From Cyclina sinensis (Eukaryota; Mollusca; Bivalvia; Venerida; Veneridae), in the NCBI GenBank assembly GCA_012932295.1, contig JAAONU010000001.1, forward strand, positions 48,209,134-48,273,133: DNA of 64,000 bases, written 5' to 3'. A model generated the notes under the pieces. That model worked only from the letters and a program-made list of their open reading frames with translations. It was not told where the DNA came from and searched no databases. A program made the translations under genes and the position numbers. The first letter of the stretch is position 1; each line of letters starts with the position of its first letter. Below are positions 23,462 through 35,686 of the stretch, piece by piece.

Positions 23462-23612
23462 AGCCTGACTGTGCACCAGTGGAGATCAATAGGGATAGCC
23501 AGACAGCTCACCGGTAAAGATCCATAGGCATAGCCTGAAAGGTAACCAGTAGAGATCCCTATGCATAGCCTGACAGCTCACATGTGGAGATCCACAGGCA
23601 GAGTGAGCCCTG
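23462..23612 (+). repeat. Second block of the ~35-bp minisatellite
   Basis: Four to five copies of the 'catagcctgacagctcaccagtggagatccat' family, the same unit as at 22345-22920, starting tagcctgactgtgcaccagtgg. Confidence 0.8.
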
Positions 23613-24100
23613 CATATTATTGGAAGAAGAAGAAGCCCACCACTGTAGGTGGACTACAAATAACCAATCATACAGTCTCTGAAAATTGACCATCAAGATT
23701 CCTGTAAAACAATATTTATGGCAGTGTAGATTTAAATGAAGCAGATGCTTAAGTCATAGACCTATGTCCAGAGGTCCATTATCTGGAACACCAGTCAAAC
23801 TTGTGTGGTTTTTAAAGAGCTGATTTTTATGCTTGAAAAATATATACCTGCACACCCCAAGCAGTAGTGGGACAGTGTTTTTGTTGCTAAATTTTCTCTG
23901 CATTACCTTCATAGTGTAAGTTGGAACAGTAACAGATTTTGGTTTGAATTTGTGTTTACTGATCTGCACTACATTTTGTAATGAAATAAAATATTTGGTG
24001 CGATTCCAAAGGTGAAGCATGATTGAGAAGTAAATAAGCTTCTAAGGTTACTGTTATTTTTTTTGTTCTTAAGTTTTATTAGTTTGTCATCTCATTTTCA

Positions 24101-24165
24101 GTAAAATGGCCTAGGTATAATGTGAGAAACAAGTCTACATCTGAATAACAAAGACATTTACAGAG
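24101..24165 (+). promoter_or_regulatory. Presumed 5' UTR of the HERC-like gene with two minimal upstream ORFs
   Basis: A good acceptor (tctcattttcag, ending 24101) suggests that the leader is spliced just before the first coding exon. If so, the leader carries ATG-GCC-TAG (24106-24114) and a start-stop ATG-TGA (24120-24125) ahead of the coding ATG at 24166. Minimal uORFs of this kind can hold back translation. Whether this piece is transcribed is inferred. Confidence 0.35.
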
Positions 24166-27100
24166 ATGAGCCGTCTATTCTGCTGGGGCAGTAACCAGTC
24201 GGGACAGCTAGGTATTGGCAGCTTGGAAGAACAAAAGGTGAAAAATTAATACTAACAGCCCATGATTTACATGTCTTACAAAGCTTTTGGATGGTTAACC
24301 TGTAGGTTTTTTCTGTATGTCAATGAAATATTTTGTTAGCAGCTATAAGTTGAAATGGGAGTGTTTTATCCGCTGTTTATTCAAGAGATAGAATATTGAG
24401 CTTGCTGAGTACAACATTATTGTTTGCTAAAGCCATATTGTTTTTGCTACGACTGGGACAAAGAACTGCAATTCATACTTATCATGATGACTGCTTCCTT
24501 GATTCTAACAGTATTTGCTCCAACAGTGTGGAAAGTCTAAAGCTACTGGATGATTCACCCCTGTTGAGATTTCAGTTCATGATCTCCTGATCAGGAGTCC
24601 TGCACTATAACCCCTCGATCACTGCTTCTCCATGACTTGTTAAGCATAATTGTTTCACCTTTTTACAGATGTGTTTTTATATATACTTTAAAACAGCCCA
24701 AAATTTTATCTAGTTGATGAAAAATAAATTGATTTTTAGAGACTTTCAGTGTTACGAAAACTAGCTAAGCAAATATCTATTTTTGTAGGTTACACAACCA
24801 GTTGTGGTAAAAGAGCCACCAAATGGGGACATTGCCCAGATTGTGTGTGGGGAGTCTCATACATTGTTTGTACTGAAAGATGGTCGTCTATTTTCCTGTG
24901 GTAACAATGACTATGGCCAGCTAGGCCATGAAAAGAGGGCTTCTAGACCAGGTACTCTTAAGCTGTCCAAGAGTTTTAGTTACATCACTAATATATAAAG
25001 ACTTTACTAGCTATATAATTTTGAAAAAGTAACACAAAACAGTGTGTCTGAAAACCTAAGTAACGTGCAGGTGTTCAGGTGTTTGGTTTTACATTTTAAT
25101 TATATTTCACTCAGATAAGTTTGATGTCAAAGCATTTTTCCTTGAATGATACTTAGACAAGTTTTGATGTCAGAGCATTTTTCCTTGTTTGAACAAAATA
25201 GAATGTGACAAAACAATTAACAGTAACATCTAGGCTATGTAATAATTTTACATGTATGGCTTATAGAACAGATAGATGACTTGAAACCACAGACTGTAGT
25301 ACTGGGTGCAGCTGGGGTCTCCCACAGTCTGTGCTTGACAAGAGCAGGGGAAGTCTTCAGCTGGGGAGATAACTCTTGTGGTCAGCTAGGAAGGGGTCAG
25401 CCTGAGCCAGAAATATGCAGGAAACCCAAGTAAATATTACTAAAATTTATACAAGTTTGGAATGGTTAGAAAACATGCTTTTGCATTTCTTAGTTGTCTT
25501 TTTCTAAATTTTTGTTTGTTTTCAAAAGATTGTCCTGGTTTTTGGAGGCAATTGAAACATGAAATTTACATGTTGTTACGTGTCTTTGGATACTCCAACT
25601 AAAGTTGTGCTGACTGAAGGCCCTTTGACTTAGAGATATTTTTTGCAGTCAAAGTGATAGTATTATTGGTAATTGTCTAATTGATAACATTTTAAGAGGC
25701 ATACCCTAAAATTTCATTTTTTTTTTTTATATTTTCCTCAAAAACCATGTTAATGTGAATGGTATTGAATGAATAATTAACCCATTTTGTGGTGTTACTT
25801 GAAACTACTAAGTACAAATGGCAAATTGAATGTACTGATATAAATCTTTAAACAGAGTGGTTGTAGTACCATTTTTGGGTAGGTAACTATTTTTTACAAG
25901 TGCACACTTTCATGGTTGCTATATGCTTTTAGGAAACATTTTTGAATGTATGTTCTTTTTTAATTTATCTATTACTTTTCATTTTATTTGAATGAGCAGA
26001 TAAAAAAACCATATCATTGGTAAACTTCATGTCCCCTTAACTCTCTACTAAGACTTACTCTGGTAATATATACATATAGATAATTATGTAGTTTATATGT
26101 TAGAAGAAACCAGTTTGATCATCAGTATTTCTTTAAACAACAAAAAACAGGAAATGAAAACAAGGAAGTTGAAAGATTGTAAAAATTGTGTTGTTTTTCC
26201 ATTTGCATTTCTAAAATGAACTAGTTTTTTAAAGTGGTCTGTCCATTTAGGTATTATTTGAAAACTTACTAATTGAATAAGGAAAAATGAAGAAATTGCA
26301 TGACTGAGCAGTCTGGTTAAGGTCTACACTGTTTCAAAGACAAAAAAACGATATCTGCCAGCAAAGTAAAAGATTATATATTTTCCATAATAATAAAAGT
26401 ACACCTTATATACTTACAAGTAATATTTTGTAATGTAAGATACATGTATTAGATATTTTATCATCATTTTCAACCTATTACATGTCAGGTTGATCAAGAT
26501 ACCTCACACTGTGGTGCAAGTTTGCAGTGGTAGATACCATAGTTTGCTTCTTACAGATGGTAAGTTTTACTAGCTTCAGAATTAAAATTGCTACTAAGCG
26601 CTGATTTCAAAAAAAAAAAAGACATTTTACCTGGTGCCTTGTGGGCACTTGAAAAAGTGATACTCCTGAAACTTAAATTCAAATTATTCTTAGAATAATT
26701 CTTCTTAAGACTTGGTGTTTTATCCCTGTATAAGTGTAGAATATTTGTATTGTAATAGCCCGGTTTATCAAGACACAGTCTTGTATATTAAAGGGTTTTC
26801 AAAGTATTAATCCTAGGAAGCGGGCTAGACAGGTTGGGTTCGAACCCGATAGACTGAAGTCTATCCTAGACCCGAAGAGAAATGAAATGTATCAACCAAG
26901 TGATTGAACACAAATAGACTGAACACAGACACAAGGTGATCATGAAGTTTTCAGTGACCTCGACTTTAGAAATAGGATGTTTCAGAAAAGACTAACACAA
27001 TCTACTGATGAATGTTAATTAATTTAAATTCCTAAGTTTTACTATTTAAATCTATTTATTTTATGATTAAAGTACGAAATGATAAAGAAAAATGGAAATA

Positions 27101-30100
27101 GATGTATTTTAAACTTTTCTTAAATTTAACACTTGTGTGTTTGATTTCAAAGACTAATGTCTTTATTAATATAAGGCTGAAAGCCTTAGGAGTACTGACC
27201 TGAGAAGGCCAGCACCCAGTCTGCTATTAACGTTGAACACTGGCTTATATAGACAAAATAGCACAAGAAAATCGAGATTAAATGAGTTGTAAAAATTTCA
27301 ACCAATAACAATCGCTGAAAGGCATGGGTTCAAACCCCAAACTAGCCATATTTTTTTCTTTAGTTTTTGGCAGTTTAACATTGTCTTGGTTTTACAACAA
27401 TAACTTTAATAGAATTAAAATTCAATTTCTTTCGATTTAAATTTATTTCAATTGTAACAAAGCTTTTCAATATAGTAGATCGATCAAAAATTTGGGTATC
27501 TGTGATTTCAGTTATAAATTTCTCCAAAACTACACGGTAAAAGTATTTGATATTTTGCCAATTTGTTAAGAAATGTACATGAATAAAAATAATTATAGCT
27601 AATTTGATGCCCGGAAGATTTATATTGAAGTTTTCGTTGAAAACGTTCCTTCATAATGAAGTGGGTGGGTAAATTTGTGCTATGTTTATAATCATATTTC
27701 ATTTCTTTTCACTTTTGGCTTTTCATTTTATTTGTATTTTGTCAGCAGTCAGTAGGTCTTCATAATTTGAATGATTACGTACCAAGTAACAGTTATTTTT
27801 ATATTCAGTCTTAAAAAAACATACCGGTAGTTTCTCTAAACCTTATAAACCCAGTAAGTCAGGTGAGGATTGAAGTAGATATTTATCATTTCCTGAAACC
27901 CCCATGGTAAAAGTGTCTTATATTGTTTATATTTTGTCCTAGGATAGTATATTTCTTAAAAAAGGTCAGTTTAATGATGGCTGAGAAAAATGTTTATTAG
28001 TATTCTAATACCTTAAATAATAAGATTTGATCATAGCAGAAAAGATAAGCAAATAACATTTGTGAAAATAGTTTCTAAATGTACTTCAGCTTATTCTAAG
28101 CATGGCAGTGGTTTCTGATACATTTGGGGAAGTAACTCTGCTTGAAGTTTGCTTTACTTTTGGCTGTCCACTATTGATTATGGAATGAGTGACCAGAATC
28201 ATTATACTATATTGAGACTGAATGCTGATCTTTATACATAACTATATCTTTATCTATGTATTTGTAAGTGTTCTGTTTGATAATTGTAGATGGAAGAATA
28301 TTTTCCTGGGGAGATAACAAGTTTGGGCAGCTAGGGCTGGGTCATTCTGTACAAAGTAACATACCCCAGTATATTGCCAGTCTGAAAGGGATACCAGTGG
28401 CTCAGATTGCCTGTGGGGGCTCTCACAGCTTCCTGCTGTCTAAGTCAGGAGCCCTGTTTGGATGGGGCAGAAATTGGTTGGTTCAAGACTTGAATATTTT
28501 AGTATTATGTTAAGTATTTTGTATTAAGGTTCCTTCTGAAGCTTTTGTCCAAAAATATTATTATGACATATTATCTTAAATAAGAGTTTTATATTATTAT
28601 TGTTTTTTTTTTACTGGTAATTTTGTTTTTTGCTTAAAAATTAGTACATACATGTATATTACCTCTAAAGAATGTTTAACGTTTACAGTACAAGGGACAT
28701 TTGCAATTTACAATACAAAATGAATGTTTTATTATTCGTAGTCATATTGCACCTGCCAAATTCCAGATTAATAATAGTTGCATGAAGCATTTTATTGTAG
28801 TTCTGAATGTAAATGATTTTGCTTATGACACTGAATCCAGCTTAACATTTGCATTGTTGCATACATTTCTCACAAGCAAGAGTAAAGTATGTTGAATAAA
28901 ATGCTCCTGGAACTTATACTCTGTGCCTTTATGAATCAAGTGTACCCCGCCTGTGTCTGCTTCTGGAACTTATAGTCTGTGCCTTTATGAATCAAGTGTA
29001 CCCCGCCTGTGTCTGCTTCTGGAACTTATACTCTGTGCCTTTATGAATCAAGTGTACCCCGCCTGTGTCTGCTTCTGGTTTTTGTCTTCTTTCAGTATCT
29101 GGATAAAACAGTGTACATGTAAATTTCATGGTCCCCTAAAATGTGTGCTGAACAGGGCTTTTGAATATTAGTTGCAGAAAAATTTCCATAAAAAGAAAAA
29201 AGGTTTTTTTGGTTGAAAAGTATTTCAGTATTGAAGTAGCTTGAGCATGTTTAGACTGACACTTTTTTATTTATTAATATTACCTTATTCTATATAACAT
29301 TTTCCTTTGTTTCAGTTTTGGTCAGCTTGGGTTGAATGATGAAATAGGTAATTTTTTTCCAAATTATTTTTCAGTAAAATATGTTTCACTTACAATATCA
29401 GTGAAACAGGTGCTTTAATTGATAACCTTTAAACAAGGAAGTACAATTTATTCAGGATACAGTGTGTCTATATAAACCATTTATCTTTCGTACTGTTCCT
29501 TAGTGTTGCAGTCAAATATTATGTGTCAGATTGTATAAATAGTATTAAGAGAGTGTAGAACTGGTTTACAAATACATACCGGTAGCATAGTATAATTGAC
29601 CAAGTATAGATATTAAACTCGGATGGTACCTGATAACCTAAACTGTGAAAACCATACATATTACTTTACCATTTTAACAGTGTTATACATTTTTGTATAT
29701 TAAGCAGCCATTTTTCTAAGACATTTTCACTTCGGTGATAAACTAAAAGTTATATTTGCAAATACTGACCTCCTTGATACAACCTAGTGTTGTGACCCTA
29801 ACTCAGTACTGAAAGAGGTCCAGGTGAAATTATACACTAACCTGCAATGAATTTGAATGGATGTTCTTTAGGTAGATACATGTAAGCAGCAACCACCTTC
29901 TTACTATGATATTTCATTAGCCATTTTTGTTCACAGGATCAGTGATTTTTGATGTGAGATAGAACATTCTTTAAGAATAAATTTGATAGAATATTGAAAA
30001 TTTTTACAGATGTATTATGTAAATCTTTTATCTGTTTTCATGTTAAAACTAGTTTTCTTTGACCTTCAAATTTTCAGTTGACAGTAATCATATTTACCAT

Positions 30101-30370
30101 CATGGTTTAAAATTTGTGTTTTTAGATCGTCAGTTTCCATGTTTATGTAAATCATTACGTACCCAGAGGGTCTGCTATATTTCCTGTGGAGAGGATCATA
30201 CAGCAGCCCTAACACTAGATGGAGGTCTATTTACATGTGGCGCTGGTTCATATGGACAGCTTGGACATGGTTCCAAAATGCATGAGATCTTACCGAAAAA
30301 GGTCACAGAACTTATGGGCTCAATTGTGACCCAACTTGCTTGTGGAAGGTTTGATTTTGTTGTACTTCAT

Positions 30371-30408
<38 letters not shown>

Positions 30409-30970
30409 TATATATTGCTATATCTTTGACTTTATTTTTAAAAGTTCAGTGGCAAACTTAAATAAAATGTCCATGATGATGATACTGAACACACATAAGC
30501 ATTTACATTGGCTTGTGATACTCTTGGTTTTGGTCAGGTTTAATGGGTCTTCTTGTTCTTAACAGCATAGGTTTATGTCTAACATTTATTTTATCTACCC
30601 TAGAAAATAAAATTTGCTATCAGTCAGGATATAGATGTCTGGTTTGCTGTGACCTCATTTAAATTTACCATTTATTCATGACTATGACTGTTCCTACACT
30701 ATATAACACTATATCTTTATTTCTGACAGGAGACATACATTAGTATTTGTAGCTGAGAGTGGGCGGCTGTATGTATTTGGCTCTGGTGCTAATGGCCAAC
30801 TAGGTACATCCAGCCCTGATGTGAAGTCTTTACCCGTCCATGTTCAGGGCCCATTCATGGCCTTCAGTAAGATTGGAACAGCAATGGATACAGGGGGTGG
30901 ACCCATGTTTGTCATTTATACAATAGCTGCTGGAGGAGATTTTTGTTTCACCTGGGCTGTTACACAAGAG
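24166..30970 (+). CDS. RCC1 propeller exons (1-8) of the HERC-like gene
   Basis: Seven RCC1 signatures are encoded: [13 protein letters not shown] (exon 1), [13 protein letters not shown] (2), [13 protein letters not shown] (3), [13 protein letters not shown] (5), [14 protein letters not shown] (across the exon 5/6 junction), [13 protein letters not shown] (7) and [13 protein letters not shown] (8). The interleaved 'CG-x-S/D-H-S/T' strands (CGESHT, CGGSHS, CGEDHT, CGRRHT) are also intact. The N-terminal start [16 protein letters not shown] resembles the MLCWGNxxxGQLG start of vertebrate HERC3/4, which supports the ATG at 24166. Confidence 0.9.
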
Positions 30971-33406
30971 GTGAAAACATCTTGGTTTATACTCCTTAGA
31001 ATTTCAAAAACCTTGAATGCTAGTTGCTTCACAATCTAAATTTACCATATACATATTATGAGAAATATATTTGGTATTCCTGTGTCAGGTCAACTATAAT
31101 TTGAAATTTCTTACAGTTTTGAGGTGTTTATTTGAGAATAATTTATTCTAACTGTGTCTTTTTTGTGTATCCTATATGAACAAATGTATTTCAGTGTTTT
31201 ATTTCAAAATCTTACATTAATTACTTGTGTTTTTTTTGCAGTTGAAGCAACCACCATTAGACTACAGGGATTGGAGTTCTGGATTTCAGATAAAATCACT
31301 GTCACCAGATGTTGTTCACAAGATATCTGAGCTCACTGCAAGTGAGGATATACCAGTAGAATTTGAAGAGTGAGTTAGTTTCTTCAAACATTTTTTCCAT
31401 TTTTACCTCTGCTTATATTTGGTAAAATATTTACCAAAGTTTTTATTCAAACATTTTACCAAAGATAGACAGAGGTAAAATGAATAATTCTTGGCAGTGA
31501 ATTGTTGAAGTTAAAGTCTAATTTAGTTTTCCAATCTTTAGTTAAGGTTTATATTATCTACAGACATATTTTTAGATTGTTCTTGGCTTTCTGCTAGGGT
31601 ATTCAACATGTCTGAGACTTATGTTCCTGTTTTATTTCCATCCATTAAACATATAGATTTCCAGAGTGAAACTAACTGGTGGAATTTTATCTTTCCTTTC
31701 AGAGAGGTGATGAGAATATTTTCTTCTGCATCCTGTTTGAATTCGTCCTTTTTACTTGAGTAAGTTATGCAACCGCTATGCAGCAGTTACTTCCCCTTAC
31801 AATACAGTACCAGTTCTTACGGTGCATTTTAAGCCAGATAAACTGTAGGCAGTGGTTACATATTCAGTAGAGGAAGTAACTGTATGGTTAGCAAGTAATG
31901 TAGATAGTGCATGTTTTCATTTATGTAATGATAAACAAATATTTATGTCAGTTAACTTACAGTTAACTTACAGAACAGGTTACGCTGCTTTTGTTATGTA
32001 AATTTTTTTGTGTTTTATTTTGTGTTTTATTAACTGACTTTCATCAGCCTGCTGGCAGCGTTACTTTTATCTTGGGGTGCAATGCAGGTACAACATAATT
32101 TTGGTCTGCTTTTTTGTTAATCAGTCACTCACATAGTCAGTCAGTTAATAATATTTTAATTGATAAATGTTCATTAGAAAAATTTAGCAGGACTAGTTGT
32201 AAAGACATGTTTAGTATATCTTTACTCACAGTACTTTCATTTCTTTTCATAGCTGAAAAAAGTTAATAACATCATTTTTGCCTTATTAATTCCAATGATC
32301 AAATGTTTGTTAGAGTTTTGATATGATTGAAGAAGAATGTGATAATGTAACTATTTTATATTACAGTGGAAATGAGCACTATGGTAGCAGTAGTAAGAAG
32401 CATGGAGTAAACATGCAGTCAGTCAGAGAACACCTGGAAAAAATGGGCAAAACATCAAATGTTGTCATCATTCAAAAGGTGGAGACTTGAGTTTTAAAAT
32501 TGTCATATGATATATGGCTAGGATGTAGAAAAGTTCCAGTTCATTTTTTTTTAATGATTTCATAGATTACAGATTCTACTTGTTTTTCTTCAGTTACACT
32601 TCACATTTTGCAGTTACTCTTGCTGGCATTTACATAAAAATGTGTGTGTATCAAAAGGAAAATTAAAGAAAGTTGCAGATTTTATGTCTTAACTAGCAAC
32701 AGTATGTATGTATCGAGGGGTGGATACAAAAAAGTGCTTTCTGCCCATAGGCTTCAATAGTGTCTAGAAGCAATAAAGGTGTTTAGGTTGTATACCAGTG
32801 ATAGTGAGAGGAATTTACATGAAATATTGGATAAAGGTTACAGATGACCAGAATCTGTCTGGAGAAGTTCTGTAATCTTATAGATATGTCTTAAATTATT
32901 TTTTCATAAGGTTAGTCTAGTTCCTGTAGACATGAATAATATTATGAATTTTGTCTGTTGTATACGATAAGATATATATTCTGTCATTTGAACTCTGTGG
33001 TATGTCATTTATCATTGAAATTGTGAGGAATATGGCAACATGTGCGCTTTGTCACCAAATGCTGTGGTGACTTTTGAAGCAAACACTCATATTTTAATTC
33101 TATAGGTGAACAAGTCCATACTACCTCCTGCAGCTTCATTGCTTTAAAAGTATTAACATTGACTAAGATGTTTCTGTTGAAATGTTATACTGAGGTTGCT
33201 TGTTTTTATTGTCTAGATTTTACAAAGTTTGGGTAGTGCCCTGTATCCAAGTCTTCCAAAGTCACCGCCTGATGTAGAGGCCCTTAGAGTTTACCTCATT
33301 CTACCTCATCTCCATATGTTTGAGCTGCCCAAGTATTACAGCAGTCTGATAGATCCCCTTGGACAGTGTATCCTAAACCTCGATAAACCTGCATCCAGGG
33401 TGCTGG
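24166..33406 (+). CDS. HERC4-like: HERC3/HERC4-like E3 ubiquitin ligase, N-terminal part (HECT missing)
   Basis: Twelve coding exons: 24166-24237, 24789-24951, 25267-25429, 26489-26559, 28290-28476, 29316-29347, 30126-30348, 30730-30970, 31242-31369, 31703-31759, 32367-32478 and 33217-33406 (1639 nt, 546 residues, open at the 3' end). Residues ~1-370 are an RCC1 seven-bladed propeller; the following ~175 residues match the HERC3/HERC4 mid-region ([31 protein letters not shown]). Known family members carry a C-terminal HECT domain that transfers ubiquitin. Here the reading frame leaves exon 12 at a good donor (CTGG|GTAAGT) and the sequence runs into a dispersed repeat and the N gap, so about half the protein is unseen. 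The exon 7 start has an alternative acceptor near 30078. Confidence 0.88.
28908..29075 (+). repeat. 56-bp unit in three near-identical tandem copies
   Basis: The unit tggaacttatactctgtgcc...ctgtgtctgcttc is repeated exactly three times with one visible substitution (actctg/agtctg). Such identity implies recent triplication. It lies in the intron between exons 5 and 6 of the HERC-like gene. Confidence 0.95.
30374..30402 (+). repeat. Poly(T) tract
   Basis: An uninterrupted run of about 29 T just after the exon 7 donor of the HERC-like gene; could be the poly(A) end of a reverse-oriented insertion, but no body is recognisable. Confidence 0.9.
31242..33406 (+). CDS. Post-propeller linker exons (9-12) of the HERC-like gene
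   Basis: Exons 9-12 encode the helical region after the propeller. Exon 10 (31703-31759) gives [19 protein letters not shown] and exon 12 gives a 63-residue segment with [13 protein letters not shown], both close to human HERC3/HERC4. Phases run 0, 2, 2, 0, 1, consistent across all junctions. Confidence 0.85.
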
Positions 33407-33424
33407 GTAAGTAGAGGTGTTTCT

Positions 33425-33667
33425 TTTTTCTGATTTTTATGGTCCACGGAAATATAGTTGTCACTTTGTCCATCCCTCTATCCGCACATCTGTCACTCTT
33501 TTTGTCTGGACCATAACTCAAAACCTAATAAAGATATCGACATGAAACTTTATAGGTGGATAGATCTCACTGAGGAAAGTGCAGTGCAAAACCATTACTC
33601 TGTACTAAGTCATTTTAGAGTTACTGCCTTTTGTCAATTGTTTCATACTTAATTTTTGTTCTGAGCA
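33425..33667. repeat. Dispersed repeat cut by the assembly gap
   Basis: Contains ttttatggtccacgg...gtccatcc and ccataactcaaaacctaataaagatatcgacatgaaacttta, a pattern I know from repeats in marine invertebrates. It begins 19 bases after exon 12 of the HERC-like gene and is interrupted by Ns. Confidence 0.65.
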
Positions 33668-33767
33668 NNNNNNNNNNNNNNNNNNNNNNNNNNNNNNNNN
33701 NNNNNNNNNNNNNNNNNNNNNNNNNNNNNNNNNNNNNNNNNNNNNNNNNNNNNNNNNNNNNNNNNNN
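33668..33767. other. Assembly gap, exactly 100 N
   Basis: One hundred N is the usual placeholder for a gap of unknown size. On its left the HERC-like gene lacks its HECT half; on its right a B-box-family gene starts in mid-exon. Several kilobases are therefore missing, or two unrelated contigs were joined. Confidence 1.
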
Positions 33768-34688
33768 AAATCAAAAGGCACGGAGCAAATACAGTTTCTC
33801 CCAGACACAAGAATTAATGACATCATTCAAAGTCTTCCAGCTCTAGGTTCTTTTGCGTCCGAGCAAAGTCTGCTCACAGGAACACTTGTCGGTCAATTTG
33901 ACGTGCATCTAGCCGCAGACATAAGCGATTGTCAGATTCTTGGGTCGGCTTTTCTCCCGGACGGCAAGGTTTTGTTGAGCGACTGGGTAAACAAGAAAAT
34001 AAAACTACTAAACAGGTCGTATAAAGTAGTAGATTGTATGAAACTATCGGGGTGTCCATACAGTGTTTGCAGTATTAATCAGAATGAAGGGACAGTAAGT
34101 ATAACAAACAAGAAGCTGTTGCAGTTTTTCACCATAGATCCTCAAAACAAAGTTCGCCAAGGTAGAGTGTTGAAGACAACAGAATTCTGCCGCGACGTTG
34201 CCTACAACAATGGTAAGATTTATGTCATTTGTGGTGAATTCACAGAAAACAGTTCACATCACATCAATATTTACAGCTTGGAAGGAAATTTCATTAGAAA
34301 AATAGATACTTATGCTTCGGGTGAGAACTTATTTCTGCGGCCTATGTACATAGCGCTTAATAGCATAGGTAACATTTTTGTCGGCGACGAGGACAAAGGT
34401 GTTATTTCTCTTGACGAAAATGGTGAAGTCATAAATATATTCACAGATAGCAAAGTACTGAAGTATCCATACGGCGTAACAGTTGTAAACAACGATCAAA
34501 TATTTGCATGTTGATTTGGATCTCATAATCTCGTTCAAATTGGAAGGAATTTGGTGTTACTTGGCGAAGTTTTACCGGAAAAAGCTGGACTTAGAAATCC
34601 TCGTTCTGTTTGTTACGATGTGAACAGTCAAAGAATTCTAGTTACGTGCAAAAATACAAACTTTGTCAGAGTTTATAGTCTTAAATGA
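33768..34688 (+). pseudogene. TRIM-like B-box/propeller paralogue 1, 5' truncated with a premature stop
   Basis: The frame is open from the gap edge and encodes the NHL-like propeller: FLPDGKVLLSDWVNKKIKLL aligns with FLTDWSNKK/LTDWDNKK segments of paralogues 2 and 3. It meets TGA at 34512-34514, directly after IFAC. The same frame continues for 57 codons with clear homology (FGSHNLVQI...; NPRSVCYDVNSQRILVTCKN; FVRVYSLK) to a TGA at 34686-34688. The stop falls where paralogue 2 has Gly, so GGA to TGA is the simplest origin. B-boxes and coiled coil are hidden by the gap. It could be a pseudogene, a polymorphic null allele or a sequencing error. Confidence 0.75.
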
Positions 34689-35686
34689 TAACTACTTAAT
34701 GTGTTCTTTGAGAATTTCTTGGGGTATTGCTTGTTATATTATTGACTATTAAACTGTACTTTGGATACTACATATAATATACAGACGAACAGTTTTCCTC
34801 GCCTGCGAGTATAGATAGCTATAGTAGCGGCGTTCATTTCTTCTACCAGAAGCTGCTTACATCTTTTTCACAGTTCGAGCCAGGCCAGTTGCAAGTAACC
34901 TATATACCACATAATCCAGAAGAGCTCTAAGAGTGACCTTAATCACATACCTACACATAGTGCATCAAACCATTGTGAGCAAATTGTAATGGGTTATAAA
35001 CTTTGCGACAAATGATAAACTAACGATAACAATGGAACATGAAGAAAACACCCCATTCTTTTTTACTATTACTTTGTTTGAAATTCAGATATCACATGAT
35101 GTATTTCTTATTCGTTTTGTTACACATGCATTACAACAGTATTGCTTGTAACTTAAACATTCATTTAGGGAAAAAAAGTCTATTTGTGGCGTGACAGTGT
35201 AAAGAATCTTTTAAAAAACTGCTTATATTGCGTTCTTTTCCTTACTATCTATTCAACCATATATTCATGCAACGAATGCTGGACACAAAAAAAGATCAAA
35301 GTTGCACTACTGGTCACCTGTATGTGTGTCCGTTACAAAGCAATGTCTTTTTTTACATACATTTTACTTCTTTTCCAGGCTGGAAAATGCAACATAATTT
35401 GACAACCCATCAAGTTACGCTTGTAATAAAACTGGCCTTTTCCACCGTAGGAAATCGATAGCATGGATTTCATTACAATTACTATTCATACCCTTTAATT
35501 ATTTTTGTATACAAGCATAACGGCTTTTGAAACTGTAAAATCTTTATATTATTAAACAAAAGAAAGTTATTCGCTAAAATGTCTAAGATTTCTTACAGGG
35601 ATTTAAACCGTTTACGGTATTATATGTTGCTAACCGAAACAATGTGCATGTAATTGAATGCTTAATGTGTACATTTAAATACAACA
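34689..35686. other. Intergenic spacer between paralogues 1 and 2
   Basis: About 1 kb, AT-rich. Should include the 3' flank of paralogue 1 and the promoter of paralogue 2. No repeat or other gene seen. Confidence 0.4.

Noticed and set aside
26760..27340. gttcgaaccc-like boxes near 26838 and 27330 as tRNA or SINE copies
   Set aside because: No matching A box at proper distance and no shared body with the SINE copies; left unannotated.
34512..34514. TGA as a selenocysteine codon
   Set aside because: The paralogues have Gly or Asn here and not Cys, so a Sec role is unlikely; a nonsense mutation is simpler. No SECIS element was recognised by eye.
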